Shown: in pieces, positions 1 to 11,112 of the stretch
How positions within the stretch are numbered: position 1 is the stretch's first letter
Layout of the letters: each line of letters starts with the position of its first letter
Assembly: GCF_000283155.1 (NCBI RefSeq)
Contig: NW_004454240.1
Coordinates: forward strand, 2,381,727-2,445,726
DNA from: Ceratotherium simum simum
Taxonomy: Eukaryota > Chordata > Mammalia > Perissodactyla > Rhinocerotidae
Reading direction: 5' to 3'
Length of the DNA: 64,000 bases
Notes under the pieces: model-generated
What the model saw: the letters and a program-made list of their open reading frames with translations, nothing else
Databases searched by the model: none
Told to the model about the DNA's origin: nothing
Position numbers and translations under genes: made by a program

Positions 1-259
1 GTAGCAGTACCAGGCAGTGATCCGGGTACTGTCAATGCCCTGTCAGAGGCATTGGAATCTCTGAGTTGTAATTCCAGAGATTCTAGCCTAGACAATCACC
101 TTCTATTGCCACTAGCAAGTGTGTTCTCTCAGTGCTTACCCATTGGATAACACTGCAACTGGGTGCTGCCCCCTACCACACACATGCTCTACACTCTGTT
201 AAATCACTAGCCTACTTGCTGTTCTTCTAAACATGCCATGTTCTTTCATACCTCTGAAA
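1..259. other. Unassigned sequence at left edge
   Basis: No open frame of note and no repeat family that I recognise. A 9-bp inverted repeat (55-63 with 75-83, loop 11 bases) is present but has no supporting context. Confidence 0.5.
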
Positions 260-590
260 GATTTGAGTATGCTGTTCCCTTTGCTAGAATGTCCTTCCCT
301 CTATTTTTTTTATCACCCTTCAAAATCCAGGTCAAATGCTGTTTTCTCTGAGATGTGGTCCCTCACTTTTCCAGAGAGAACTACTTGCTCCTTCTCTGTG
401 CTGCCACAGCACACTGTTCATGCTTCTATGATAGCATTTTTTACACTGTACTGTAATTATTTGTGTGTACTTCCACGATTCAAATTACACTGGGAGATTT
501 TTGAGGGCAGAAATCATTTTTCTTTATCTCTATATCTCTATTCCTGACAAATATAAGATGCTTATTCACTGTCTAGTGAATGAGCAAGTG
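260..590 (+). repeat. L2 LINE, 3' end
   Basis: The stretch follows the 3' end of the ancient mammalian L2 LINE: a CTTCAAAATCCAGGTCAAATG-like block, then a CTCTGTGCTGCCACAGCAC block, an ACTGTACTGTAATTATTTGT block, GAGGGCAGAAATCAT and a terminal part ending near GAATGAGCAAGTGG. Divergence is high, as expected for L2. A 104-residue open frame across it (233-547) is incidental. Confidence 0.85.
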
Positions 591-2880
591 GAAAAAAATG
601 AGTGTCTGTAATTAAAAAGTGCTCTCAAGTCTACCTATTAAGAAGGGAAGTTATCCCTGGGTTTGTGTTAGGAGCAGAGGGTGTCCATGTCCAAACCAGG
701 TGAGCTTTCTAGGTTTCTTATAATTTGGTGTTAAAGGGATGTGGCAAGAGTTAAAAAGTACATGCTTAAAAAGTCAAATTTAGTTTCTTAAAAGACAGAA
801 TATCTTGGTGAATGCCCAGGCCCTACAGAGAAAGATTTCCTCACTGATTCCAGCTCTCTGGCTGTTTTCCAACTTTGTTCAGCTCAGGTCCTCAGGAGGC
901 CAAGCCTTTCCTCAGCTTCTTTACAACAGGGACACAGATTTTCCATGTGATCCATGGCACCTCAAGCCACCAGAGTACCCTAGTGTTCAGAGAAGTGGTA
1001 GGTGGTGGCTGAAGCCCGTCTTTTTGGCCTAGTCTGGGGTTGATAATATACTCTATAAAGGTCCAGAAATCTTAACAGACAGAATCGTTTCACTTAAAGC
1101 ATTTTAATGAAAAATCATTGATTTCACTCTATCTTCCTTCCAGGTCAGAACACAGAAATGAATAGATATTTAAAACTGGTTTTGTAGTTGGTTCTTTTAG
1201 TCCTAAGGAGTGGACCATATTGCCTAGTCTTGTCTTTTAGAACCTGTTCTGTCTTTGGGTTTTCCTCTTCATGTAAGCAAGCACTCGTACAAGCTCTTGG
1301 GCCAGTCCCATTACAAGTACAATGGAGACTTACTGACCCAACAATGCACAATGTACCGTTCAACTAGAAGCTTCTTTAAAAAGGCTGAAAGATCAGGCTA
1401 TTACTCCAGCTTAGTTTTTCATTATAGAGAAAATGATATTGAAACCCCAAAGCAAGAAATACCTTCCCTGACTATCTGAGAAATAGGATAGGGATGGCTT
1501 TTAGGCCAAGAAATAGGGTACTGACATCTCTCAGGAGGTAGCATACCTAGTCCCTACAAGCTGTCTCAGGACCTCATTCATACCTGATTACTGATTTGAT
1601 AAAGGAAGGGAAAAAAGGAGAAAGGAGAAGGACAGGGGAAAGAGTAAGGAAGAATGAAGGAAAGAGATGTAAACTGAGTTGTACAAAAGAGGGAGCAAGA
1701 AAGAAAAACCAAAATGACTTTCACATGTCGCTAGAGAAGCAATTCTATCTTTCATGGATCATCACTGAAAAACGATTTCTATTTCTTGTTCTTTGGAAGC
1801 TAAAATACTCAAGAAGATCACACGTAGTTGAATAAAATAATGGACAACCAGCATTGAAAGAATATAATATCAAAATCCTACTCCTTTGATTTTTTTTCTT
1901 CTAATTTTAGAAAAGACACAACATGACAGCAATTTTATAAAACCAAAAGCTTAACTTACCCTTTTTCTTATTTTTAACTGGACCTGTTAAAAAAAGAAAA
2001 TGGCAAATTAAGTCACTGGAAATTAACAGAAAGTTCATTCTTCAAGACAGTCACAGGAGGGACCTTCAAGATACTGCAAATTTGAGGGAGCCCCACACCA
2101 AGGGTCAGGTTATTGGCAAGGTATCTCCTAACTATCCAACCTCTCTAGTCTGTTTCTGACTGTTGTAACAAGAAAGGTACAAGGAAGAGTCTTCCCTAGG
2201 AAGAAAAATCTTTCAGCCCCAGTCTGTGGAGTGAGGGAATGGGTGCTTCTCCATAGAGATGAAATGCCCAGAAACGCAGAACTCAACAACCTTAGGACGG
2301 CATTTCATTAATTCTGCGAGTCCTGAGATTGAAGAGTCATGCATTCAGGGGGGGAACTGACATGAAGTCTCATGTGTTGCAGCTGGAAGGAAAAAAGGGT
2401 CATTTTCACGGACGGAGCAGAGCAGTGGCAGTTTACTTTTTAGTCTCTTCCTTATTGTGATTTAGATTGCTAGTTATTAAAACAGTGCAACCATAATACA
2501 TTCATCTAGGGGCCACATGCACTCCCCCTGTAATTTACCATAAGTCAACAAACACTTTAAAAGAAGTGTCAACAGTTTCATCGACAGTGAAATCACAAGC
2601 ATTTTTGGGAATTATTTCTAAAGAAAACAATTCTAATCAGTTGAGGGCACTCAGAGAGCCCAAGACTTTTCTCATATAGTTAGGTGACAACCTCTCCCCA
2701 GACATACAGTTTAGGTATCTCCCAGACATGTTTTACCCTCCTGCGGACTCAATTCTCTTCATTCTGTAGGTAGATTTGATTTTCTTTAGATACAGGTATT
2801 TTAAATCTGTTCCAAACTCCCATGAAGACACTATTCGACAACATTAGACCACTGTTATTGCCCTCAGGAACCTACAAAAA
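591..2880. other. Non-repeat intergenic or intronic DNA
   Basis: No repeat family or gene recognised. Short open frames occur at 805-1032, 1255-1479 and 1596-1835. The last is purine-rich low-complexity sequence (GGAAGGGAAAAAAGGAG type). None shows a convincing splice acceptor and donor pair or a recognisable domain. A 74-residue frame at 1255-1479 is the least repeat-like, but I see no reason beyond length to call it an exon. Confidence 0.5.
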
Positions 2881-2884
2881 GAAT

Positions 2885-3010
2885 ACCAAGCATTTGTATA
2901 TTGTTTTATAGTTTATAATAGACCTATTTCCATCTATCATCTCATTTTATCCTTGCAACAAGCCTGGAATGATCTTTACCTATAAGAGCAGGCTCTATCA
3001 GAGGTTCTAC
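2885..3010 (-). repeat. MIR-family fragment
   Basis: Resembles the reverse complement of a MIR or MIR3 3' half: TTTATAGTTTATAATAG, then ATCATCTCATTTTATCCTTGCAACAAGCCTGG, matching the 'TCTCATTTGATCCTCACAACAACCCTG' region. The rest is too diverged to delimit. Confidence 0.5.
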
Positions 3011-3879
3011 CTGAGCAGGCTCAATCAGAAGTCAGCAAAGTCTCTAACCTGGAGGGCTGCCAGTGTGGCCATCAGAGCTTTCACAGGTCCCTTGAAAACC
3101 AGTGTCTGTGTAGACTTCCCTGACAAAGTAATTTAACATGCATCAGTAGATATTATTATATGCAGGGGATATTTTAGGTTGGGTTTAGCAAGCTACTGCA
3201 CTCAAGGTCATGAATCTCCATTCTTTTATCCTTGTTTTTTCTCCTTTTCTCTCCTCCCAGTCCAAAGAAGTTTCTTTGCTGCTTATCCTTTAGTTTTTTA
3301 ACAGCATTGAGAGTTCTTGAGAATGTGCATGGAGGTTCTGGCAAGGAAGCACAGCTATGCAGATATGACTGACTAAGAGGCAGCAACTCAACCCGACAAG
3401 GGCGACCTCCTTGAACAAGAAAGTTATCTGGGGAAGGGTTTACACAGAAAGGCCCAACCTCATCAGCCAGCTACCATCCAGCCAGTCAGGCACTTCAGCC
3501 TGGGAGAGCAGTGGGACGACAGCCATTACAGCCACATTGCCCTCATAGACAAGTTGTGCTAGCCCTGGCCAAGTTTCTGACCATTTCATCTGGTTAAAGG
3601 GTTAGCACTGTTACATCAGACTTCAAAGCAGGCTTTGAGGAAATCAGACCATCACCAAGAAACCAGTCCTTACTGAGCATGCCTATGGAAGGTAGCACAG
3701 TAAATAATGAAACACAACTCTATCCTCAAGGAACTTACAGTTGGATAGGAAAATACAAAAGAGGGGAGACTTAAGGAATTATACTGACTAGTTGAGAAAA
3801 AAAAAAAAAACTTCCTAGAGGAAGTTTGACCTAAATCCACAAGTGAAAAGAGGGAAAGGGAAATTTAAACATTTTTCTT
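3011..3879. other. Mostly unassigned; diverged ancient repeat near 3670-3790
   Basis: No gene seen. Around 3670-3790 the order 'TACTGAGCATGCCTATGGAAGG...CAGTAAATAATGAAACA...CTCAAGGAACTTACAGTTGGATAGG' resembles the widespread ancient mammalian repeat block 'TATGTGCCAGGCACTGT...GGTGAACAAGACA...CATGGAGCTTACATTCTAG'. I cannot name the family with certainty. A minus-strand open frame at 3174-3386 has no recognisable domain. Confidence 0.4.
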
Positions 3880-3892
3880 AACTTCTATTATT

Positions 3893-4085
3893 ATTATTAT
3901 TATTGCTGAGGAAGATTTGCCCTGAGCTAACATCTGTGCCAGTCTTCCTCTATTTTGTATGTGGGCTGCTGCCACAGCACGGCTGACGAGTGGTGTAGGT
4001 CTGCACCTGGGATCCGAACCTGTGAACCCAGGCTGCCAAAGTGGATGAGCTGAACCTAACCACTATGCCATAGGGCCAGCCCCCC
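3893..4085 (-). repeat. ERE SINE (tRNA-derived, perissodactyl)
   Basis: Reverse-strand ERE: A-rich tail seen as TTATTATTATT, then GCTGAGGAAGATTTGCCCTGAGCTAACATCTG, a diverged GGATCCGAACCTG B-box-like motif, and the head GCCATAGGGCCAGCCCC. Flanked by a 13-bp TSD, AACTTCTATTATT, at 3880-3892 and 4086-4098. Several differences from the better-preserved copies suggest an older insertion. Confidence 0.9.
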
Positions 4086-4098
4086 AACTTCTATTATT

Positions 4099-4510
4099 TT
4101 TATACAGGAAATACCTATTAATTATACATATGTAAATGCATGCATATATACATACATAAAAAAGGGGAGCAAAAAGGAAAAAATAGCTTATTAGATTACC
4201 CATAATTAGCCACTATTAACATTTTTATGCATATCGAGAAATTATCTATGCATATAAATATGTACTTCTAAAAAATGGGATCAAATAAAAGTGTTTGATA
4301 ACTTTTTCTGTCAATAACTACATTTCTACATTGTCATTTTTAATATGGATACAGTAGCATTGTATAGGTAACTCTTTATATTTTTTATAGTACTTTTATG
4401 ATTTCATTTTTTTAAATATTTAAATCTTTAACTAATCTGGTATGGATTTTGGGATACAGTGTGAGGTAAGGATCTAACTCAAATTTTTATTTTTCAAAAT
4501 GACCATGACG
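4099..4510 (-). repeat. Old L1 (L1M-type), 3' region
   Basis: On the reverse strand this follows old L1 3' sequence: CCCATAATTAGCCACTATTAACATTTTTATGCATAT, AAAATGGGATCAAATA, and the block TGGATTTTGGGATACAGTGTGAGGTAAGGATCTAACTC, which matches the L1 ORF2 3' region seen elsewhere in the window. The ERE at 3893-4085 lies directly beside it. Confidence 0.6.
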
Positions 4511-5404
4511 TGAAGAGTGCTGAGAGCAACAGGGGCTCAAAGCCAGTTCTTTCTTCCACTCCTTCCTGTGTCACAGAAAAGCTCTCAGAGAGCATATACT
4601 CAGTGGACAAATGAGGCTAAAAAAGTATGGGCAAGATTGTCATTAGATGGTATCACATTTCCCACAAATGTTAACAAGTACATCATCTCAGCAGTATAGG
4701 AGTTCCTTCTTGTTCTAATATAGATCACCACGGCCAGTAAATAATTCTTATGAGTTTCAACATGGACCTCTAAGCCCTGGCTCTATATCTGCCACACCCA
4801 TTTCTTTTGCTTGAGGCCATTGTAGTTTTCCAGCTTCTAGAGAGAGAATGCCAGGGAGCTAGAACTATCCCATACTAGATATGAGCATCTTGACCCAGAG
4901 CAAAAACAGTAACCTCTGCTGAGTTCTATAACCTTTTAGACATATTGAATTATTTTCTCTATTATGCTTCAAAACCTTTTTCACACCTACTCAGAGCACT
5001 ACCACTGTCACATGTCTGTTTCTATGGTAACAGGCTACATTTCTACATCATTCTAATTCCCTCTATTTGTAATCATCATGCTTTCTGAAGGCAAAACCAC
5101 AAATGTATCAGAATGGGACAGACAGCTGTGTAATCCCTGGGACTGCTTTGATAGGAGTAAAATTGAGATCTGACAGGTTTTGCTCAATGTGGGCAGGCAA
5201 TTTGCTGTCTGTCATTAAGAAATGGGGGTCTTGTCACAGCATCAGGGCCATGGAAGCCAGCAGCAGTCCTAGCCAGATTCTGGTCCTGACTCAACCACAA
5301 ACTGACCACAGGGCAAGTGAACCTTTTCTTATGATTCTTCGTCTTCTAAATTAGGGAACACTATATATTTTGTCTCTATTCATGGGTTTGGGTTCTGATG
5401 AAGA
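4511..5404. other. Non-repeat sequence, no gene seen
   Basis: No repeat family recognised. Short open frames at 4517-4699 and 5103-5354 carry no identifiable domain or convincing splice sites. Confidence 0.45.
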
Positions 5405-5960
5405 TAAATGACATAACTAAAGCTAACATTTATTAAATATATATGAGCCATGCACTGTGTTAGTTGCTATAAATATCTCATTTAGGTCTTATAATAATCC
5501 AGCAAAATAGATAATATTATGCTTATTTTATTTATTTATGTATGTATGTATGTATGTGAGGAAGATCAGCCCTGAGGTATGTACGTATGTATGTGAGGAA
5601 GATCAGCCCTGAGCTAACATCCGTGCTAATCCTCCTCTTTTTGCTGAGGAAGACCGGCTCTGAGCTAACATCTATTGCCAATCCTCCTCCTTTTGTTTCC
5701 CCCAAAGCCCCAGTAGATAGTTGCATGTCATAGTTGCACATCCTTCTAGTTGCTGTATGTGGGACGCGGCCTCAGCATGGCCGGAGAAGCGGTGCGTCGG
5801 TGTGCGCCCAGGATCTGAACCCGGGCCGCCAGTAGCGGAGCGCGCTCACTTAACCGCTAAGCCATGGGGCCGGCCCATATGCTTATTTTAAAGATGAAGA
5901 GATGGATTAAATAAATTGTACAAGGTCACATAGCTCATAGGTATTTTAACATAAGCTGAA
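5405..5960 (-). repeat. MIR SINE, split by an ERE
   Basis: Left part 5405-5530 (CTAACATTTATTAAATATATATGAGCCATGCACTGTGTTAG, then ATCTCATTTAGGTCTTATAATAATCC) and right part 5891-5960 (AAGATGAAGAGATGGATTAAATAAATTGTACAAGGTCACATAGCTCATAG) are consecutive pieces of one reverse-strand MIR, including the conserved AAGGTCACA-AGCT core. The ERE at 5531-5877 separates them. Confidence 0.8.
5531..5877 (-). repeat. ERE SINE, long form, with duplicated tail
   Basis: Full-length reverse-strand ERE with an intact head (GCCATGGGGCCGGCCC), B-box-like GGATCTGAACCCGGG, the CAACTAGAAGGATGTGCAAC block seen inverted, and the paired GAGGAAGA modules. Flanked by a 13-bp TSD, TATGCTTATTTTA, at 5518-5530 and 5878-5890. 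The tail holds a (TATG)n microsatellite, and the module GTGAGGAAGATCAGCCCTGAG occurs twice, at about 5556 and 5592, separated by more TATGTATG. This suggests local duplication by slippage. The insertion is inside a MIR. Confidence 0.95.
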
Positions 5961-6009
5961 ACTTCAGAAAGATTCATTTATTCTAGATATGTTTTGAATA
6001 CTTAAAAAT
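5961..6009. other. Short unassigned spacer
   Basis: About 50 bp between the MIR and the L1 5'UTR. Nothing recognised. Confidence 0.4.
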
Positions 6010-6411
6010 AAATTTATATACTTCCAGTTTCTGGTTTGACATGTCAAGAGCTTGGAAGTTGTCACTCCCATACTCACAACAAGAAAAAAGTTGAACAAAC
6101 TTAAATCAACTCTTCTTAGATCCATCAGAGAATTGAGGTCACAATGCAAACCGCTGGTTTGAAAGATGGAGAGACAGACGGGTAGATACAGAGAATCATA
6201 GCATACCAGGAGTAGAAGCCTGCAGCTGAAGCCAGTATCAGTAAGAACACTTTAAAACTGTAATTGACAGACTGCAAGAGGCTCAGTGTGAACTAATTTA
6301 AGACCTAAAAACTCCAAGGGGGGCCAGTCTTGAGGGGCCCCCAGGCTTTCATGACTTTTACCTTTAAGAGCTCTACCAGGTTCTCACTGTGAAGACTGGA
6401 GAAAGATTCTC

Positions 6412-6711
6412 TTGTGCTTCCAGCAAGGGGAGAGGAAAATAAATAAAATCAGAAATGAAGGAGGAGAAGTTACAACTGATACCTCAGAAATACAAAGGAT
6501 CATAAGAGACTACTATGAACAATTGTATGTCAACAAATTGGACAAATTAGAAGAAATGGATAAGTTTCTAGAAACATACAACCTACCAAGATTGAATCAA
6601 GATGAAATAGAAAATCTGAACAGATTGATTACTAGTAAGGATATTGAATCAATAATCAAAAACCTCACAACAAACAAAAGTCTCAGCAAAGAAATAGAGA
6701 AAGAAAATTAG
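6412..6711 (+). pseudogene. L1 ORF2 fragment (start of RT region), displaced
   Basis: A 99-residue open frame. From residue 10 to about 90 it reads like L1 ORF2p just before the RT fingers: RNEGGEVTTDTSEIQRIIRDYYEQLY, then [24 protein letters not shown] and ITSKDIESIIKNL. After 'NKS' the frame runs into ORF1-type DNA and stops. In a normal L1 this segment lies about 2 kb downstream of ORF1, but here it precedes ORF1 sequence. It is a relic with no function. Homologous segments occur at 8455-8665, 16575-16820 and 34285-34530. Confidence 0.8.
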
Positions 6712-7184
6712 AGAAAAAGAAAAAGAGATAAAAGTGTCAGAATAGAAATGGAAGATATAAAGAAGAACCAAATGGAAATTTAAGAACTAAAATACAATAA
6801 CCAAAATAAAAAACTCAATGGATAGGCTCAACAGCAGAATGGCAGGGATAGAAGAAAAAAAACCGTGAACTTGAAGACAGAACAATAAAAATTACTCCAT
6901 CTGAACAACAGAGAGAAAATAGACTAAAAACAAAAATGAATCAAGAAAATGAGAAGACAAGCCACAGATTGGCAGAAAATATTTGCAAAACACATACCTG
7001 ATAAAGGACTGTTATCCAAAATATTAAAAGAAACAATAAGAAAACAAACAATACAATTAAAAAAATGGGCAAAGACCTTAACAGACACACCTCATCAAAA
7101 AAGATATACAGATGGCAAGAAAGCATATGAAAAGATGCTCCACATCATATTTCATCAGGGAAATACAAATTAAAACAACAATGA

Positions 7185-7431
7185 TGGGGCTGGCCTGGTG
7201 GCATAGTGGTTAAGTGTGTGCGCTCAGCTTTGGCGGCCTGGGGTTCGCAGGTTTGGATCCCGGGTGCGCACCGACACACCGCTTGTCAAGCCATGCTGTG
7301 GCGGCATCCCATATAAAACAGAGGAATATGGGCACAGATGTTAGCCCAGGGCCAATCTTCCTCAGCAAAAAGAGGAGGATTGGTGTTGGATGTTAGCTCA
7401 GGGCTAATCTTCACACACACACACACACAAA
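7185..7431 (+). repeat. ERE SINE
   Basis: Plus-strand ERE: head GGGGCTGGCCTGGTGGCATAGTGGTTAAG with A-box-like GTGGCATAGTGG, B-box-like GTTTGGATCCC, the CCAGGGCCAATCTTCCTCAGCAAAAAGAGGAGGATT module, and a (CA)n tail at about 7412-7429. It sits in the L1 3' region. The apparent TSD AACAATGA is at 7177-7184 and 7432-7439. Confidence 0.9.
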
Positions 7432-8661
7432 AACAATGAGATATCACTACACACTTATTAGAATGGCCAAAATCTGAAACACTGACGTCATCAAATGCTG
7501 GTGAGGATGTGGAGCAGCAAGAACTCTCATTCATTGCTGGTGGGAATGCAAAATGGTACAGCTACTTTGGAAGACAGTTTGGTGGTTTCTTACAAAACTA
7601 CACATACTCTTACTAAGCAATCCAGCCATCATGCCCCTTGGTATTTACCCAAAGGAATTGAAAAGTTATCTGCACACAAAAACTGGCACATAGGTGTTTA
7701 TAGCAGCTTTATATATGGTTGCCAAGACTTGGAAACAACCAAGATGTCCTTCAGTAAGTGAATGGATAAAGTGTGGTACATGTAAACAATGGAATATTAT
7801 TCAGCACTAAAAATAAATGAGCTATCAAGCCATGAAAAGCCATGGAAGAACCTTAAATTCATATTACTAAGTGAAAGAAGCCAGTCTGAAAAGGCTACAT
7901 ACTGCATGATTCCAATCATATGACATTCTGGAAAAGGAAAAACTGTGGAGACAGTAAAATGATCAGTGGTTGCTAGGAGTTGGGGAGTGATGGATGAATA
8001 GGTGGAGCAGAGGATTTTTAGGTTAGTATAAATATTCAGTAAGATGCTATAATGATGGATGCAAGTCATTATACATTTTTCCAAACCCAAGGAATGTACA
8101 ACACCAAGAGTGGACTGTAATGTAAACTATGGACTCTGGGTGATTATGATGTGGCATTGTAGCTTCATCAATTGTAACAAATGTACCACTCTGTTGGGGG
8201 ATGTTGATAATGAGGTAAGGCTTTGCATGTGTGGGGGCAAGGTATGTATGGGAAATCTCTTTACTTTCCTCTCAATTTTGCTGTGAATATAAAACTGTTC
8301 TAAAAAAATAAAGATGTGAATAAAAAGGAAATTCTAAAAATCAAAAACACTGAAACTAAGAGCTGATTCTTTGAAAAGATGAACAAAATTGACAAACCTT
8401 TAGGTAGACTCACCAAGAAAAAACAAAGAGGACTCAAATAAAATCGGAAGAGAAAGAGGAGATGTTACAGTTGATACCACAGAAATACAAAGGATCGTAA
8501 GAGACTACTATAAAAATTATATGCAACAACTGGACAACCTAGAAGAAATGGATAAATTCCTTGAAACATACAACCTACTGAGACTGAATCATGATTAAAT
8601 AGAAAATATGAACAGACTGATTACTAGTAAGGAGATTGAATCAGTAATTAAAAACCTCCCA

Positions 8662-8964
8662 TCAGTGGTTGGCCTGGTGGTGTAGCAGTTAAGATGGTGC
8701 ATTCTGCTTCAGTGGCCTGGAGTTCACTGGTTCAGATCCTGGGTGTGGACCTACTCACCACTCATCAAGCCATGCTGAGGCAGTGTCCCACATAGAGGAA
8801 CTAGAAGGACCTACAACTAGGATGTACAACTATGTACTGGGGCTTTGGGGAGAAAAAAGAAAAAAGAGGAAGATTGGCAATAGATGTTAGCTCAGGGCCA
8901 ATTTTCCTCAAAAAATAAACAAACAAATAAATAAATAAGTTAGACTTAAAAACAAAACAAAACA
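8662..8964 (+). repeat. ERE SINE inside L1 ORF2
   Basis: Plus-strand ERE: diverged head GTGGTTGGCCTGGTGGTGTAGCAGTTAAG, B-box remnant GGTTCAGATCC, CAACTAGGATGTACAACTATGTACTGGGGCTTTGGGG, the GATGTTAGCTCAGGGCCAATTTTCCTC module, and an A-rich tail with AAACAAATAAATAAATAAG. A 12-bp TSD, AAAAACCTCCCA, is at 8650-8661 and 8965-8976. It splits an L1 RT coding stretch. Confidence 0.9.
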
Positions 8965-8998
8965 AAAAACCTCCCAATAAACAAAACTCCAGGACCAG

Positions 8999-10270
8999 AT
9001 GGCTTCACTGGTAAATTCTACCAAAATTTCAAAGAAGAATTACTACCAATCTTTCTCAGACTCTTCCAAAAAATATGAAGCCAGCATTACCTTCATACCA
9101 AAACCAGACAAGGATGCAAGAAAAGAAAATTACAGGCCAATATCCCTGATGAACATAGATGCAAAAATCCTAAACAAAATATTAGTAAACCAAATTCAGT
9201 AATACATTAAAAGGACCATACACCTTGATCAAGAGGGACTTATTCCAGGGATGCAAGGAAGGTTCAATATCTGCAAAATCAGTCAATGTGATACACCAAT
9301 TAACAAAATGAAGGATAAAAATCATATGATCATCTCAATAGATGCAGAAAAGGCATTTGACAAAATTCAATATCCATTTACTCTCAACAGTATGGGTCTA
9401 GAGGGAATGTACCTCAACATAATAAAGACCATATGTGACAAGCTTACAGCTAACATCATACTCAACAGTGAAAAGCCGAAAGCTTTTCCTCTATGATCAG
9501 GAACAAGACGAGGATGCCCATTCTTGCCATTTTTATTCAACACAGTATTGGAAGTCCTAGTTAGAGCAATTAAGCAAGAAAAAGAAATAAAAGCCATCCA
9601 AACTGGAAAGGAAGAAGTAAAACTGTCACTATTTGCAGATGACATGATATTATATATAGAAAACTCTAAAGACTCCATTAAAAATTGTTATAACTAATAA
9701 ACAAATTCAGTAAAGTTACAGGATACAAAATCAATATACAAAAATTTGTTGCATTTCTATACACTAATAATAAACTATCATAAAGAGAAATTAAGAAAAC
9801 AATCCCATTTATAATTGCATCAAAAAGAGTAAAATATCTAGGAATAAATTTAACCAAGGAGGTAAAAGACTTGTATATTGAAAACTACAAGACATTAAAG
9901 AAACAAATTGAAAAAGACACAAATAAATGGAAATATATCCCATGCTCATGGATTGGAAGAAATAATGTTGTTAAAATGTCCATACTATCCAAAGCAATAT
10001 ACAGATTCAATGCAATCCTTATTAAAATTCCAAAGGCATTTTTTCACAGAAATAGAACAAACAATCCTAAAAATTGTATGGAACCATAAAAGACCCAAAA
10101 TAGCCAAAGCAATCTTGAGAAAGAAGCAAAAAGCTGGAGGAATCATGGTTTCTAATTTCAAACTATATGACAAAGCTATAGTAATTAAAACAGTATGGTA
10201 TTGGCATAAAAAGACACATAGATCAATGGAACAGAATAGAGAGCCCAGAAATAAACTCATGCATCTATAG
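8999..10270 (+). pseudogene. L1 ORF2 reverse-transcriptase pseudogene
   Basis: Consecutive broken frames (8999-9202, 9251-9496, 9497-9700 in shifted frame, 9871-10270) give the L1 RT palm in order: [21 protein letters not shown], then [12 protein letters not shown] (first catalytic Asp), then a GCPF-type turn at about 9514, then [11 protein letters not shown] at about 9630-9665 with both catalytic Asp of the FADD box retained. It continues to the thumb and connection ([15 protein letters not shown], then [23 protein letters not shown]). A stop at about 9494-9496 and several frameshifts inactivate it. In intact L1 this protein carries out target-primed reverse transcription. Confidence 0.85.
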
Positions 10271-11112
10271 TCAATTAATTTATGACAAAGGAGCCAAGAA
10301 TATACAATTGGAAAAGCACAGTCTCTTCAATAAATGGTGCTGAGAAAATTGGACAGCCACAAGCAAAAGAATGAAAGTGGACCACTATCTTACACACACC
10401 ATAGACAAAAATTAACTAAAAAAGATTAAAGACTTGAACATAAGACCTAAAATCATAAAACTTGTAGAAGAAAATATACATGGCAAGTTCATTGACATAG
10501 GTCTTGGTAATGATTTTTTAATCTGACACCAAAAACAAAAGCAACAAAAGCAAAAATAAGCAAGTGTGACTACATCAATCTAAAAAGCTTCTGCATAGCA
10601 AAGGAAACCATTGATAAAATGAAAAGGCAATGGGAAAAATGTTTGAAAGTCATATATCTGATAAGGGGCTAATATCCAAAATATATAAAGAACTCATACA
10701 ACTCAATAGCAAAAAACCAAACAATCTGATTAAAAAATGGATCTCAATAGACATTTGTCCAAAGAAGACATACAGATGGCCATGAGGTACATGAAAAGGT
10801 GCTCAATATCACTAATCATCAGGGAAATTCAAATCAAAACCACAATGAGGTATCACCTCACACCTGTTAGAATGGCTATTATCAAAAAGACAAGAATAAC
10901 AAGTGTTAGTTAGGATGTGGAAAAAAGGGAACACTTGTGTACTATTGGTGGGAATGTAAATTGGTGCAGCCATTATGGAAAACAGTATGGAGGTTCCTCA
11001 AAAAATTAAAAGTAGCACTACCACAGGATCCAGTAATTCCACCTCTAGGTATTTATTTGAAAAAAAACAAAAACAAAAACACTAACTCAAAAATATATAT
11101 GCACCTTGGATA

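Larger units (their letters stand above)
6010..8330 (+). mobile_element. Old L1 (L1M-type), rearranged, 5'UTR to 3'UTR
   Basis: Plus-strand L1 with large internal losses. 6010-6420 resembles an old L1 5'UTR (CTCCCATACTCACAACAAGAAAAAGTTGAAC, then ATCCATCAGAGAATTGAGG). 6425-6685 is ORF2 reverse-transcriptase N-terminal sequence, out of place. 6690-6945 is ORF1 (GTCTCAGCAAAGAAATAG, then GAACAACAGAGAGAAAATAGAC). 6946-7176 is the ORF2 C-terminal part. 7440-8330 is the 3'UTR, ending in TCTCAATTTTGCTGTGAATATAAAACTG and AATAAAG plus A-rich tail. An ERE interrupts it at 7185-7431. All frames are broken. The order RT piece, then ORF1, then ORF2 end implies a secondary insertion or template switch. Confidence 0.8.
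8331..11112 (+). mobile_element. 5'-truncated L1 (ORF2 onward)
   Basis: Begins in ORF2 just before the RT domain (ACTAAGAGCTGATTCTTTGAAAAGATG) and runs through RT, the C-terminal cysteine region and part of the 3' end (about 10850-11112), where it abuts another L1 without a clear polyA tail. It directly follows the polyA end of the previous L1 and is interrupted by an ERE at 8662-8964. Multiple stops and frameshifts make it inactive. Confidence 0.85.

Noticed and set aside
55..83. 9-bp inverted repeat (possible hairpin)
   Set aside because: Short, with no terminator, tRNA or transposon context. A stem of this length is expected by chance in a 64-kb window.
1255..1479. 74-residue plus-strand frame with non-repetitive composition
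   Set aside because: No known domain, no strong acceptor before it and no donor at its end. The opposite strand is also open across part of it.
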